This document shows, one piece after another, positions 7,759 to 16,468 of a stretch of 64,000 bases of DNA; positions within the stretch are counted from its first letter, which is position 1, and every line of letters starts with the position of its first letter. The stretch is from Sphingobium nicotianae. GTDB lineage: Bacteria > Pseudomonadota > Alphaproteobacteria > Sphingomonadales > Sphingomonadaceae. A program made the position numbers and the translations under genes. The notes under the pieces were generated by a model. That model saw only the letters and a program-made list of their open reading frames with translations, was not told where the DNA came from and did no database searches. The stretch lies in NCBI RefSeq assembly GCF_018603885.1, contig NZ_JAHGAW010000002.1:1-64000 (forward strand), written 5' to 3'.

Positions 7759-8546
7759 CGGGAACGCTCACGGGCAAGACGGCGCTGGTGACGGGATCGA
7801 CCTCCGGCATCGGGCTGGCCTATGCCAAGGCTTTCGCGGCGCAAGGCGCGAATGTGGTGATCAACGGATTTGGCGATGCCGCGGCGATCGAGACCGAGCG
7901 GCAGGGGCTGGAGGCGACGAGCGGCGCCAAGGCGATCTATTCGGGCCACGACCTGACCAAGGTCGACGAGATCGAGGGGATGATGCGCCAAGCGGCGGAG
8001 GCTTTTGGCGGCGTCGACATCCTGGTCAACAATGCCGGGGTGCAGCATGTCGCGCCGGTCGAGGACTTCCCGGTCGACAAATGGAACCTCATCATCGCGC
8101 TGAACCTCACCGCCGCCTTCCACACGACGCGCCTCGCCGTGCCGCACATGAAGGAGAAGAAGTGGGGGCGGATCATCCAGACCGCGTCCGCGCACAGTCT
8201 CGTCGCCTCGCCGTTCAAGAGCGCCTATGTCACCGCCAAGCACGGCCTTGCCGGCTTCACCAAGACGATCGCGCTGGAGCTGGCGACCTTTGGCGTGACG
8301 GCCAACTGCATCTCGCCCGGCTATGTCTGGACGCCTCTCGTCGAGGGGCAGATTCCCGACACGATGAAGGCGCGCGGCCTGACCCGCGAGCAGGTGATCA
8401 ACGACGTGTTGCTGGAGAGCCAGCCGACCAAGCAGTTCGTGACGCCCGAGCAGGTGGCGGGCATCGCGCTGTTCCTTTGCTCGGACGCGGCGGTGAACAT
8501 CACGGGCGCGAACATCAGCGTGGATGGCGGCTGGACGGCGGGCTGA
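7755..8546 (+). CDS. bdhA: 3-hydroxybutyrate dehydrogenase
   Basis: 263 residues, short-chain dehydrogenase. Converts (R)-3-hydroxybutyrate to acetoacetate with NAD+, the step that feeds polyhydroxybutyrate breakdown products into central metabolism. NAD motif GSTSGIG (14-20), NNAG (92-95), catalytic Ser145 region, YVTAK with Tyr158 and Lys162, and the C-terminal VDGGWTAG typical of the family. Translationally coupled to the patatin (ATGA overlap). Confidence 0.93.
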   Translation: MTGTLTGKTALVTGSTSGIGLAYAKAFAAQGANVVINGFGDAAAIETERQGLEATSGAKAIYSGHDLTKVDEIEGMMRQAAEAFGGVDILVNNAGVQHVAPVEDFPVDKWNLIIALNLTAAFHTTRLAVPHMKEKKWGRIIQTASAHSLVASPFKSAYVTAKHGLAGFTKTIALELATFGVTANCISPGYVWTPLVEGQIPDTMKARGLTREQVINDVLLESQPTKQFVTPEQVAGIALFLCSDAAVNITGANISVDGGWTAG

Positions 8547-8570
8547 CGGCTGCCCAAACTCACTCCTTCG

Positions 8571-8675
8571 TCATTCCCGCGAACGCGGGAATCCAGTGGG
8601 CGCGGCAACCACGGCGCGACTGGAGCCTGGATTGCCTTCGGCGAACTTGCGTTTCCCGCTTTCGCGGGAATGACG
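8571..8675. repeat. REP-like intergenic palindrome pair, family A
   Basis: Two palindromes, ATTCCCGCGAACGCGGGAAT (8572-8591) and a TTTCCCGCTTTCGCGGGAAT copy (8652-8671) followed by GACG, flank a 60-base spacer. The same unit is at 128-197. It lies between bdhA and the flavin reductase-like gene. Confidence 0.8.
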
Positions 8676-8733
8676 GGAGGGTTGGAATGCGCAAGCTCCG
8701 GGGCCATTCCATGACAGGACAAGGAGAGCCGCC

Positions 8734-9303
8734 ATGCCCGCCAGCAAGATCGATCTGTCGCCGCACAATGCCCGCGCCTATCTCGAGCCCGGCCCGATCG
8801 TCCTGATCTCGTCCCGCCACGGCGACGAGACCAACATCATGACGCTCGGCTGGCATGTCGTGCTGGAGTTTTCGCCTTCGCTGGTCGGCTGCATGATCTC
8901 CGGCGGCAATCACAGCTTCAGACTGGTCCGGCAGAGCCGCGAATGCGTGATCAACCTGCCGACGGTTGACATGATCGACACGGTCGTCCGGATCGGCAAC
9001 AGTTCGGGGCGGTCGGTCGACAAGTTCGCCGACAATGCGCTGACCGCCGAGCCGGCCCTGCGGGTGGAGGCGCCGCTCATCGGCGAGTGCTACGCCAATT
9101 TCGAGTGCCGGCTGTTCGACGACGCCATGGTCGATCGCTACAACTTCTTCATCTTCGAGATCGTCAAGGCGCACCGCGCGCGCCGGCCCAAGCATCCGCA
9201 GACCATCCATTATACCGGCGACGGCGACTTCATGGTGGCGGGCAAGATCGTCAGCCGTCGCGGCCTGTTCCGCCCCGGCATGCTCGGCAATGGCCGGAGT
9301 TAG
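8734..9303 (+). CDS. Flavin reductase-like domain protein
   Basis: 189 residues; ATG preceded by AAGGAGAG, five bases away. The split-barrel flavin reductase fold (PF01613) is indicated by PGPIVLISSRHGDETNIMT near the start and by SRECVINLP in the middle. Such proteins bind FMN or FAD and either supply reduced flavin to monooxygenases or are orphan flavoproteins. No monooxygenase partner is adjacent, so the role is open. Confidence 0.85.
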   Translation: MPASKIDLSPHNARAYLEPGPIVLISSRHGDETNIMTLGWHVVLEFSPSLVGCMISGGNHSFRLVRQSRECVINLPTVDMIDTVVRIGNSSGRSVDKFADNALTAEPALRVEAPLIGECYANFECRLFDDAMVDRYNFFIFEIVKAHRARRPKHPQTIHYTGDGDFMVAGKIVSRRGLFRPGMLGNGRS

Positions 9304-9316
9304 GCTTCCAAACCCG

Positions 9317-9356
9317 TGGCCCCTCCCCCGTGGGAGGGAAGGGGCCGGGGTGGGAT
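9317..9356. repeat. Degenerate family B palindrome
   Basis: GGCCCCTCCCCCGTGGGAGG followed by GAAGGGGCCGGGGTGGGATC: a single hairpin of the C-rich/G-rich intergenic family without its partner. The rest of 9304-9513 shows nothing recognisable. Confidence 0.55.
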
Positions 9357-9513
9357 CAATCAGTGGGAGTCTACAAGTCCGACGTCGTGGGAGAAACGCC
9401 GGTTTTTAGCGCCGTGGGAGCAGCGCTGAAGAGAGTTATAGCCCCGGCTTGTCGCGAGAGTTTGTCACGAGAGGCGGACTTTGTATCAACTTGTCGCAAC
9501 CCCCGGCCGCCGA

Positions 9514-10821
9514 TCAGGCGACTTCAGCGCGGTCCTTTCCCACATCGCCCAGCGCCAGGGCCTCGACCGCGCCTATGATGTCATGATCCGAGTAGCTGGC
9601 GCGGATGCGCTCACCCAGCGCGCGGGCATTGTCGGAGAAGGCCGGCTCGTCGAGCAGGCGCTGCACGGCCTCGCGAATCGCCGCGCTGTCGGCGCCCAGC
9701 GGCAACATCAGCCCGGCGCCGCGGTGGACGATGCGCATCGCATTGTCGTTCTGGTCGCGGCCATGCGGGATGACAAGCTGCGGCAGGCCCGCCGTCGCGG
9801 CCTTGATGACGGTGCCGTGGCCGCCATGATTGATGACCAGGCTCGCTTCCCACATGAGCTCGGCGTGCGGGGCGCTCTCGACGACATGGACATTCGGCGC
9901 AGCGCGCACCTCGTCCGGCCGGATTGAGCCGCCCAGGGTGACGACCGAGCGCATGTCCAGAGCGGCCAGCGCGTCGACCACCTGCTGCAACTGGTTCGCC
10001 TGATCCTGGAAGGTGGTCGAGAAGCTGACCAGCGCCAGCGGCCGGCGATCGTCCGTCGCGAACGGTGAAGTCCAGGGCTTGGACCAGAGATTGTCGTCGA
10101 GTTGCGGACCGGCATAGGCGAAGAAGTCGGGCAGGACATCGGGCGCGAAGTCGTAGGCCGGGCTCGTCGCCATGAGGAAGCGCCGGGCCGCGAAGATCTG
10201 GTGCGCCAGATGCGGCAGGGGTGGCAGGCCGACGCTGGCGCGCGCCTTGTTATAGGCCGGCAAGCGTTGGTCGAACGTTGCCATGGTGCCGATCCGGATA
10301 TCCTGATGCAGCGCCCGGTCCTCGGGGGTCACGGCGGGGGGCAGGCCCGGCCCCAGGGGAACCATGCCGTCGACCACCGGATAGGTCAGCGGGTGGCAGC
10401 CCATCACCGCGAAGGGCTGACCCAGCGCTTCGCAGCCCATCATGGCACCGAGGATCAGGTCGTTCACGACCGCAAGATCGGCGGGATGTTCGCGCAGGAT
10501 CTCGATCATGTCGCGCGCATAATCCTCGGCGCGGCCGACGATCTGGATATCGAGCAGCATGCAGATGCCGGCAAAGCCGTTCTCGGCCTCCCAGTCACGC
10601 ACCGGCTCATGATCGCGTCCACGCTCGGGGCGGCTGAGCGCCCGAACCCAGGGCGAGAAGGCCGCGCCGCTGGCGAGCGCTTCGCCGCGATTGCATTCAT
10701 CGCTCACGATGCGGACATCGTGGCCCCGCGCCATCAATTTGCGCGCCAGGGTTATAAAAGGCGCAACCGATCCCCCGCCCTCGAACGTCGCGAGGACGTA
10801 GGATCCCTTCCGGGTATCCAT
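9514..10821 (-). CDS. GT1-family glycosyltransferase (MGT type)
   Basis: 435 residues from the ATG at 10819-10821, which has AAGGAGAAAG just upstream. GT-B fold: N-terminal GGGSVAPFITLARKLMARGH acceptor-side motif, C-terminal nucleotide-sugar motif NHGGHGT (331-337) and IPHGRDQNDNA (351-361). These enzymes transfer glucose or similar sugars to small hydrophobic acceptors such as macrolides, carotenoids or xenobiotics. It lies 19 bases downstream of a TetR regulator on the same strand, which suggests an inducible detoxification or secondary-metabolite step. The acceptor is unknown. Confidence 0.9.
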   Translation of the reverse strand: MDTRKGSYVLATFEGGGSVAPFITLARKLMARGHDVRIVSDECNRGEALASGAAFSPWVRALSRPERGRDHEPVRDWEAENGFAGICMLLDIQIVGRAEDYARDMIEILREHPADLAVVNDLILGAMMGCEALGQPFAVMGCHPLTYPVVDGMVPLGPGLPPAVTPEDRALHQDIRIGTMATFDQRLPAYNKARASVGLPPLPHLAHQIFAARRFLMATSPAYDFAPDVLPDFFAYAGPQLDDNLWSKPWTSPFATDDRRPLALVSFSTTFQDQANQLQQVVDALAALDMRSVVTLGGSIRPDEVRAAPNVHVVESAPHAELMWEASLVINHGGHGTVIKAATAGLPQLVIPHGRDQNDNAMRIVHRGAGLMLPLGADSAAIREAVQRLLDEPAFSDNARALGERIRASYSDHDIIGAVEALALGDVGKDRAEVA

Positions 10822-10840
10822 CGTCTTTCTCCTTGTTACG

Positions 10841-11458
10841 TCACGACCCGGGCTTCGAGCCGAGAATACCATCCACCAGCGCGCGCATGAAGCGCCTTAC
10901 CTCTTCGGGTGTACGACCCCGGTCTCGTCGCAGAACCTGCCAGACATAGAGGTCGAGCGACATAATCAGCCCGTCGAGCTGCCATTCTTCCTGTTCCGGC
11001 GTCAGGCCGGCCAGATAGGGCGCGAAACTCTCGCGCACCCAGCTGCGATGCTGGGCGCGGCCGACGTCGGTCAGCCGCCTGACGGCGGGGAAGCGCGTTT
11101 CCTGCGCGAGGAAGCGCATCATCATGTCGCCCGCCGTCTCATAGTCGCTCAGCAGCGCGGTGATCGCCCCGTCAATGTCGCCGGGCATCATCCGGCGACG
11201 CTCGCGCACTTCGCTCTCGAACCGCTTGCCGATCGCCTCGAGCACGCCTTCCTTGCTGCCGAAATGACGCAGGATCGTCGGCACGGTGACGCCGGCTGTC
11301 TTGGCGACACTGGCAAGGCTGATGTCGTCATACCAGTGTGAGGTCATATGCCCCAGAAACGCGTCCACGATCGCCTCCGCCGTGCGTGACGCGGCCTCGG
11401 CGCGCGCGCTCTGGCGATAGGGACGCCTGGCGTCGGTCATGGCGGGATCAGATTTCAT
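10841..11458 (-). CDS. TetR/AcrR-family transcriptional regulator
   Basis: About 205 residues from the ATG at 11456-11458 (an ATG at 11440 or an upstream start at 11494 are alternatives; no ribosome binding site decides). The DNA-binding helix-turn-helix is ISLASVAKTAGVTVPTILRH near residues 45-65, followed by FGSKEGVLEAI, all typical of TetR. The C-terminal ligand domain is not conserved. Just upstream lie a palindrome and a direct repeat that could be its operator. It precedes the glycosyltransferase and probably controls it. Confidence 0.9.
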   Translation of the reverse strand: MKSDPAMTDARRPYRQSARAEAASRTAEAIVDAFLGHMTSHWYDDISLASVAKTAGVTVPTILRHFGSKEGVLEAIGKRFESEVRERRRMMPGDIDGAITALLSDYETAGDMMMRFLAQETRFPAVRRLTDVGRAQHRSWVRESFAPYLAGLTPEQEEWQLDGLIMSLDLYVWQVLRRDRGRTPEEVRRFMRALVDGILGSKPGS

Positions 11459-11468
11459 GTAACTGGAA

Positions 11469-11526
11469 GTAACGCGAAATTTGACGTCGGTCAATATTAA
11501 TTTTATCGATGGTAACGCGAATTTGG
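11469..11526. promoter_or_regulatory. Putative TetR operator: palindrome inside a direct repeat
   Basis: TTGAC-GTCG-GTCAA (11481-11494) is a perfect inverted repeat directly upstream of the TetR gene. It is flanked by two copies of GTAACGCGAA(A)TTTG (11469-11483 and 11512-11525), 43 bases apart. The AT-rich TATTAATTTTATCGAT between them may hold the promoter. Confidence 0.5.
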
Positions 11527-11544
11527 TCGAGCCGATCGAAAGCG

Positions 11545-11587
11545 CGGAAAAGCAAAAGAAAGCCCGGCCGATCGGGATCGGCCGGGC
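11545..11587 (-). terminator. Intrinsic terminator of the LigE-like gene
   Basis: GCCCGGCCGATC (11562-11573) and GATCGGCCGGGC (11576-11587) are perfect complements with a two-base centre. On the minus strand the hairpin is followed by TTTCTTTTGCTTTT, and it lies 23 bases beyond the stop of the minus-strand gene. Confidence 0.85.
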
Positions 11588-11610
11588 ATGAAGCTGGACG
11601 TCGGGGGACC

Positions 11611-12456
11611 TCAGTTCGCGGGGGCTGTCTCGCCCTTGAGTCGCGCCGTTTCGGCAGCGGTCGACTGCGGCCCGGTGTTGCGGCTGGCGAGACCGCCCTT
11701 GGCGCCGCCCTTCACGAACGGCTCGGGATCACCCTCGCGCAGCTGGAGGCCGAAGATGGGCGATAGACCGGGATGACGGCCGAGGCCGCCATAGAGATCG
11801 AAGCCGCGATCGATCCAGTCGCGCAGCGGATCGTCCTCGGTCAGCACGGGCGTATCGGCGACCGAGGCGGTGAAGAGGAATACAGCGAGCAGGCGATAGT
11901 CCGCATAATTGGGGGTATCGCCGCCGAACCACTTATTCTCGGCCAGCACGTTGCGCATCAGTTGCAGCGTCGGCGGCACCAGCGGCAAGCGATCCTCGCG
12001 GCCGACAATGATGTCCTCGATCTTCCGTCCAAACATGCGCTCGCGCGACGTCGTCACATAGTCATGATCGACCGGCAGCGAGCGGTCGCGATACTGCTTG
12101 ATGAAGCAGGTCATCCACGGGCTGATCGCCGCGCTCCACAGCCAGGCTTCCATGCCCTGCGTCAGCGCCTTGACGCTGGGGTGGGGGATGAGGGTCGGGC
12201 GATCGGGATAGGTCTCATCGAGATATTCGGCGATCAGCCAGCTATCGAGCACCCATTTGCCGTCATCGACGATGGCGGGCAGGCGCTCGGTGACGCCGCC
12301 GGTGCGCTCGGGAATGCCGGAGAAGCCGCCGGGCACGATGTCGAGCTCGAAGCCCTTGTGGGCGATCGCATATTTGGTCGCCCAGACGAACGGGCTGATC
12401 GTCGCGCCGCTGGCCAGCGCCAGGTCGTAGATCGTGATTTTATTGTCTTTTGCCAT
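11611..12456 (-). CDS. LigE-like glutathione S-transferase (beta-etherase type)
   Basis: 281 residues, the same length as LigE of Sphingobium SYK-6. From memory of that protein, the match runs nearly end to end: ISPFVWATKYAIAHKGFELD, then DIVPGGFSGIPERTGG, then WVLDSWLIAEYLDETYPDRP, then LTEDDPLRDWIDRGFDLYGG and LGRHPG...REGDPEPFV. LigE and LigP cleave the beta-aryl ether bond of lignin dimers with glutathione. The thioredoxin-like N-domain ends near residue 85, followed by the helical domain. GGAGAGAG precedes the start. No lig pathway genes are adjacent, so the true substrate may differ. Confidence 0.88.
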   Translation of the reverse strand: MAKDNKITIYDLALASGATISPFVWATKYAIAHKGFELDIVPGGFSGIPERTGGVTERLPAIVDDGKWVLDSWLIAEYLDETYPDRPTLIPHPSVKALTQGMEAWLWSAAISPWMTCFIKQYRDRSLPVDHDYVTTSRERMFGRKIEDIIVGREDRLPLVPPTLQLMRNVLAENKWFGGDTPNYADYRLLAVFLFTASVADTPVLTEDDPLRDWIDRGFDLYGGLGRHPGLSPIFGLQLREGDPEPFVKGGAKGGLASRNTGPQSTAAETARLKGETAPAN

Positions 12457-12605
12457 GTTTTGGGACTCTCTCCTGCGCGGAAATTGGTGACATCGGCATA
12501 GGGCGCGGTGCGGACCGGCGCTAGGCGATTCCGACAACGCAGGGTGAAATTTGTTGACTATGTCTGAAAATTGAAGGTCGCCCTGGCTCCGTCGACAGCC
12601 TCACC

Positions 12606-12983
12606 TCAGTCCGGCAGGCTGTCGTCCTCGAACAGCCAGGTCATGGCCTCCTCCCGATCCGTGAAGGTGTGCACATGGGCTTGAGGGATCGCACGCTTGG
12701 CCTGCAGCTTGTTGAGCGTCGTCTGGAGGAGGATCGCATAATGACCCTTGTTCTCTGCCACGAGTTTCTCGAACATGACACCAAAGGCCTGGCCGATCTC
12801 GGGGGACTGAACCGCAAAATCGCGGCAATCGGCGATGACGCGATAATTGCGGTGCTGCTTGCGGATGTCGTTGTGCAGCTTCGAAAATTGCGCCTCGAAC
12901 TCACGAAACTCGGCCATCGACCAATAGCCTTGCTGAACAATGCTCATCAGGATGCGGTCCGGATCATAGGATAGTTCAAACAT
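12606..12983 (-). CDS. STAS/SpoIIAA-like small protein
   Basis: 125 residues. Alternating strands and helices, with YRVIADCRDFAVQSPE in the middle and HVHTFTDREEAMTWLFED at the end, look like the SpoIIAA-like/STAS fold family of unknown function. No signal peptide, no membrane helix. GGAGAGGAGC precedes the ATG. It stands alone between the LigE-like gene and manA. The assignment to the fold is from pattern only. Confidence 0.7.
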   Translation of the reverse strand: MFELSYDPDRILMSIVQQGYWSMAEFREFEAQFSKLHNDIRKQHRNYRVIADCRDFAVQSPEIGQAFGVMFEKLVAENKGHYAILLQTTLNKLQAKRAIPQAHVHTFTDREEAMTWLFEDDSLPD

Positions 12984-13089
12984 GATTGCTCCTCTCCGCC
13001 ACCCGGTGTCGATCTTGCCCGCACTCTAGCGCGGACACGTTAAAATGCCCGTTTAATCGCCTATGCACCGACGGCGACATATTGCGTGG

Positions 13090-13896
13090 TCAGACGGTCG
13101 CCAGCAACGCCCGGGTCTTCGCGGCGACCAGGAGCCGCGCCGTGCCATCGATCAGCCAGCATTGCCCGGCTTGCCAGGGTGCGCCGTCGACCGTGCCGTG
13201 GCCGGTGAGCGGGATGAACCAGCACGGGCCACTCCCGGCGATGCTGTGTGTCCCTTCCGGGAAGGTGTCGAGCGTTAGATTGAACGGCGCTTCGCTGCGA
13301 TCCAGCAGGGCGGCCTCATCCTGCGCGGCAACATTGACGGGCGCCCGCTCATAAGGCTCCGGCCGGCTCACGGCGACACCATCGTCGAGATGCAGCTCGC
13401 GCGGGCGGCCATAATCGTAGAGCCGATAGGTGACGTCGACATTCTGCTGCACTTCGACGAGCGTGACACCCGCGCCGATCGCGTGCACCGTCCCGGCCGG
13501 AATGTAGAAGAAGTCGCCCGGCCTGACCGGCTTCCAGTCCATCAGCTGCTCGATCTCGCCGTCGAGCGAGGCGGCGCGCAGCTCATCGCCGGAGAGCGGG
13601 CGCACGGTGCCCATGCCGAGCGTCGCGTCCGGCTCGGCATCGAGGATGAACCAGCATTCGCTCTTGCCGCCGGGCAGGCCGCGCGCGCGGCCCTGCGCAT
13701 CATCGGGATGGACCTGGATCGAGAGCCGCTCGCTGGTGAAGATATATTTGACGAGGATCGGGGGGTGGCGCCCGTCCGGCCCGTCGAACCAGACCTCGCC
13801 GATCTGGCGGCCGCCGCCTTCCGGGAAGAAGCCGGGCAGCGTGTGGCGGCCCCAGGGCTTCTCGACATATTTGGTGTGGAGGCGGGTCGCGGTCAT
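13090..13896 (-). CDS. manA: Class I mannose-6-phosphate isomerase
   Basis: 268 residues, the short form. Interconverts mannose-6-phosphate and fructose-6-phosphate, supplying GDP-mannose for polysaccharide. N-terminal KYVEKPWGRH; zinc ligands lie in LSIQVHPDD and GKSECWFIL, with GDFFYIPAGTVHAIG as the cupin core. It is the last gene of a three-gene minus-strand run, starting 9 bases after the amidohydrolase stop. It could act on another sugar phosphate, but the zinc site is intact. Confidence 0.9.
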   Translation of the reverse strand: MTATRLHTKYVEKPWGRHTLPGFFPEGGGRQIGEVWFDGPDGRHPPILVKYIFTSERLSIQVHPDDAQGRARGLPGGKSECWFILDAEPDATLGMGTVRPLSGDELRAASLDGEIEQLMDWKPVRPGDFFYIPAGTVHAIGAGVTLVEVQQNVDVTYRLYDYGRPRELHLDDGVAVSRPEPYERAPVNVAAQDEAALLDRSEAPFNLTLDTFPEGTHSIAGSGPCWFIPLTGHGTVDGAPWQAGQCWLIDGTARLLVAAKTRALLATV

Positions 13897-13905
13897 CGGG
13901 CCGTC

Positions 13906-15543
13906 CTATTTGCTGAGCACCCGCTGTCCGCCGATCCAGACCTCGACAATCTGTGTCGCCGGCAGATCGGCCGGGCGCGCCAGCTCGATCTCGCGGTCGA
14001 GGATGAGAAAGTCCGCGCGCTGACCGGGTGCGAGATTGCCGAAGCGCTGCTCGGCGAAGCCGGCATAGGCGGCACCCCATGTATAGGCGCGCAGGGCCTC
14101 CGCCAAAGAGATGCGTTGCTCGGGCAGCCAGCCGCCGGGCGGCTGGTCCTTCGCATCGGTGCGGGTGATCGCCGACTTGAGGCCGATGAAGGGATCGGCC
14201 GGCTCGACCGGCACGTCCGATCCGAAGGCGAGCGGCACCTTGTTGGCGAGCATCGCCTTCCAGGCATAGGCGCCGCCGAGCCGGGTCGGCCCCAGGCGCG
14301 CGATCGCCATCTGCCAGTCGGAGGACTCGTGCTGCGGCTGCATCGAGGCGATCGTCCCGTGAAGGGCGAAGCGCGGCAGGTCGAGAGGGTCGACGATCTG
14401 GGCATGTTCGATCCGCCAACGCCGGTCGCCCTGATAGGTTGCCGAGAGCTCGTCGATTGCGTCGAGCACCTCGGCATTCGCCTTGTCGCCGATCGCGTGG
14501 ACGGCGATCTGGAAGCCGTCCATCGCGGCGCGGCTCATCTGATTGCGCAGCGACGCCGAAGTCATGCGCGGCAGGCCGGTCTCGGTCGGCGCATCGGCAT
14601 AGGGCGCCTTGAGCCAGGCGCCGCGCGAGCCGAGCGCGCCGTCCATGTAGAGCTTGACCCCGCCCATGCGCAGCCTGTCGTCATAGAGCCACGGCGTCGG
14701 TCCCGGACCAGCGATGATCTGCGCCTGCTCCATGCCGCGCGCATAGCTCATGATCCGCACCCGCAGCGCGCCGCGGTCGCCGGCGCGACGATAGGCCTGC
14801 CAGCCATTGAGGTCCGTGCCCATGTCGCCGATCGCGGTGACGCCGCGCGCGAGCAGCGCCTCCTGCGCCTTCTGCAGCGCCGCGTCATAATCCTTGGGCT
14901 GGGGCGGAGGGACGAGCTTGCTCATCAGGCCCATCGCCTCGTCGACCAGCACGCCGCTCGGCTTGCCGGCCGTCATCAGGATGCGTCCGCCGGCCGGCGC
15001 CCTGGTCGTGGCGTTGATCTTCGCTGCCGCCAGCGCGGCGTCATTGGCCCAGCCGGCATGGCCGTCGACCCGCTCCAGCCAGATCGGCCGCCCGCCGGCG
15101 AGGCCGGCCAGATCGGCAGCGGTCGGGAAGCGGCCGAGGCCCCAGACCTCCTGGTTCCAGCCGAAGCCGAGAATCCAGGGCCGCCCCGGATTGGCGGCGG
15201 CATAGGCGGCGATCTTCGCCTTGGCCTCGTCGAGCGACTTTGTATCGCTGAGGTCGAGATTGAGCCGCGAGAAGCCGAGCTCCATGACATGACCATGCGC
15301 GTCGATCAGGCCGGGGATGAGCGTGCGCCCCTTCCCGTCATAGCGATAGTCGAGCAAAGTCGGGCGCTTCTCGCCTTCCTTCAGGCGCTTCTCGATCCGG
15401 CCGTCCTTGTCGATCAGCAGACCGGTGAAATGGACGAGATCGCCCGTCGCATCGACGGTGAGGCCGTTCACATTGTCGATGAGGCCGCTGGCTGGAGCGG
15501 GCGTCGCGAACCCCGCCAGCAAGACTGCCAGAAACAGGCGCAT
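13906..15543 (-). CDS. Secreted amidohydrolase (YtcJ-like, Amidohydro_3)
   Basis: 545 residues. A signal peptide is predicted (hydrophobic residues 2-18, cleavage near PAPASG). Metal-dependent hydrolase TIM barrel: LIPGLIDAHGHVMELG (first two His), MDGALGSRGAWL, AVHAIGDKANAEVLD, RIEHAQIV and AFGSDVPVEPADPF (catalytic Asp region). Its start overlaps the stop of the upstream dehydrogenase by one base. Substrate unknown; family members hydrolyse amides or esters of diverse small molecules. Confidence 0.92.
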   Translation of the reverse strand: MRLFLAVLLAGFATPAPASGLIDNVNGLTVDATGDLVHFTGLLIDKDGRIEKRLKEGEKRPTLLDYRYDGKGRTLIPGLIDAHGHVMELGFSRLNLDLSDTKSLDEAKAKIAAYAAANPGRPWILGFGWNQEVWGLGRFPTAADLAGLAGGRPIWLERVDGHAGWANDAALAAAKINATTRAPAGGRILMTAGKPSGVLVDEAMGLMSKLVPPPQPKDYDAALQKAQEALLARGVTAIGDMGTDLNGWQAYRRAGDRGALRVRIMSYARGMEQAQIIAGPGPTPWLYDDRLRMGGVKLYMDGALGSRGAWLKAPYADAPTETGLPRMTSASLRNQMSRAAMDGFQIAVHAIGDKANAEVLDAIDELSATYQGDRRWRIEHAQIVDPLDLPRFALHGTIASMQPQHESSDWQMAIARLGPTRLGGAYAWKAMLANKVPLAFGSDVPVEPADPFIGLKSAITRTDAKDQPPGGWLPEQRISLAEALRAYTWGAAYAGFAEQRFGNLAPGQRADFLILDREIELARPADLPATQIVEVWIGGQRVLSK

Positions 15544-16412
15544 CACGGCTTGCGCAGACGCCGCACCAGTGCGCTCGTGTCGTTGCGGCCGCCGCCCATC
15601 TGGACGACTTCCGCATAATATTGATCGACCAGCGCCGTGACCGGCAGGGTGGCGCCGATGGAGCGCGCCTCGTCGAGCGCGAGGCCGAGATCCTTGCGCA
15701 TCCACTCGACCGCGAAGCCGAAGTCGAAGCGATCCTCGCTCATGCTCTTCCAGCGATTGTCCATCTGCCAGCTTTGCGCCGCGCCGCCCGAAATCGCCTC
15801 GAACACGGCGTCGAGGTCCAGCCCTGCCGCCTGCGCGAAGCGCAGCCCTTCCGAGACGCCTTCCAGCACGCCGGCGATGCAGATCTGGTTGACCATCTTG
15901 GTCACCTGGCCCGATCCGGTCGGCCCGCAATGGACGATGCGCGCGGAATAGGCCTCCATGACAAGCTTGGCGGCGGCCACCGCCGCCTCGCTGCCGCCGC
16001 ACATGACCGAGAGCTTGCCATTCTCCGCGCCCGCCTGACCGCCCGAGACCGGCGCATCGACGAAGTGCAGCCCGCGCGTCTCAGCCTCCAGCCCGAGCTG
16101 GCGCGAGATGCGCGCCGAGACGGTGGTATGATCGATGAACAGGCCGCCGGTGCGCAGGGTGCGAAAGGCGCCGTCGCGGCCGATCGTCACCGCTTCTAGG
16201 TCGTCATCGGTGCCGACGCAGCTCACCACGATGTCCGCCTCTTCAGCGGCCTGCGCCGGGCTGGTCGCGGCGATGCCGCCGTAGCGGTCGACCCATGCCT
16301 GGGACTTGCCCATCGACCGGTTGAACACCGAAAGCTCATGGCCTGCCCTGGCAAGATGCCCCGCCATCGGTCCGCCCATCACCCCCAACCCGATAAACGC
16401 TATTTTTGCCAT
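15543..16412 (-). CDS. NAD(P)-dependent oxidoreductase, 3-hydroxyisobutyrate dehydrogenase family
   Basis: 289 residues. Nucleotide motif MAKIAFIGLGVMGGPMAGHL at the N-terminus, substrate motif DAPVSGGQAGAENG near 120, catalytic lysine in GSGQVTKMVNQ. The family oxidises beta-hydroxyacids such as 3-hydroxyisobutyrate, tartronate semialdehyde (reduction) or related acids; the exact substrate cannot be told. First gene of a minus-strand operon with the amidohydrolase and manA; a threonine deaminase diverges 56 bases away. Confidence 0.93.
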   Translation of the reverse strand: MAKIAFIGLGVMGGPMAGHLARAGHELSVFNRSMGKSQAWVDRYGGIAATSPAQAAEEADIVVSCVGTDDDLEAVTIGRDGAFRTLRTGGLFIDHTTVSARISRQLGLEAETRGLHFVDAPVSGGQAGAENGKLSVMCGGSEAAVAAAKLVMEAYSARIVHCGPTGSGQVTKMVNQICIAGVLEGVSEGLRFAQAAGLDLDAVFEAISGGAAQSWQMDNRWKSMSEDRFDFGFAVEWMRKDLGLALDEARSIGATLPVTALVDQYYAEVVQMGGGRNDTSALVRRLRKP

Positions 16413-16468
16413 GGGCCGGGCATAGTGCCTGTTTTCAGGAAGCGCTAGATGGGATAGGGCGCGCGGCC

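Noticed and set aside
13390..15618. A plus-strand ORF of 742 codons
   Set aside because: It is antisense to the manA, amidohydrolase and dehydrogenase genes, which have full family motifs. Long antisense frames are expected in GC-rich DNA with codon bias.
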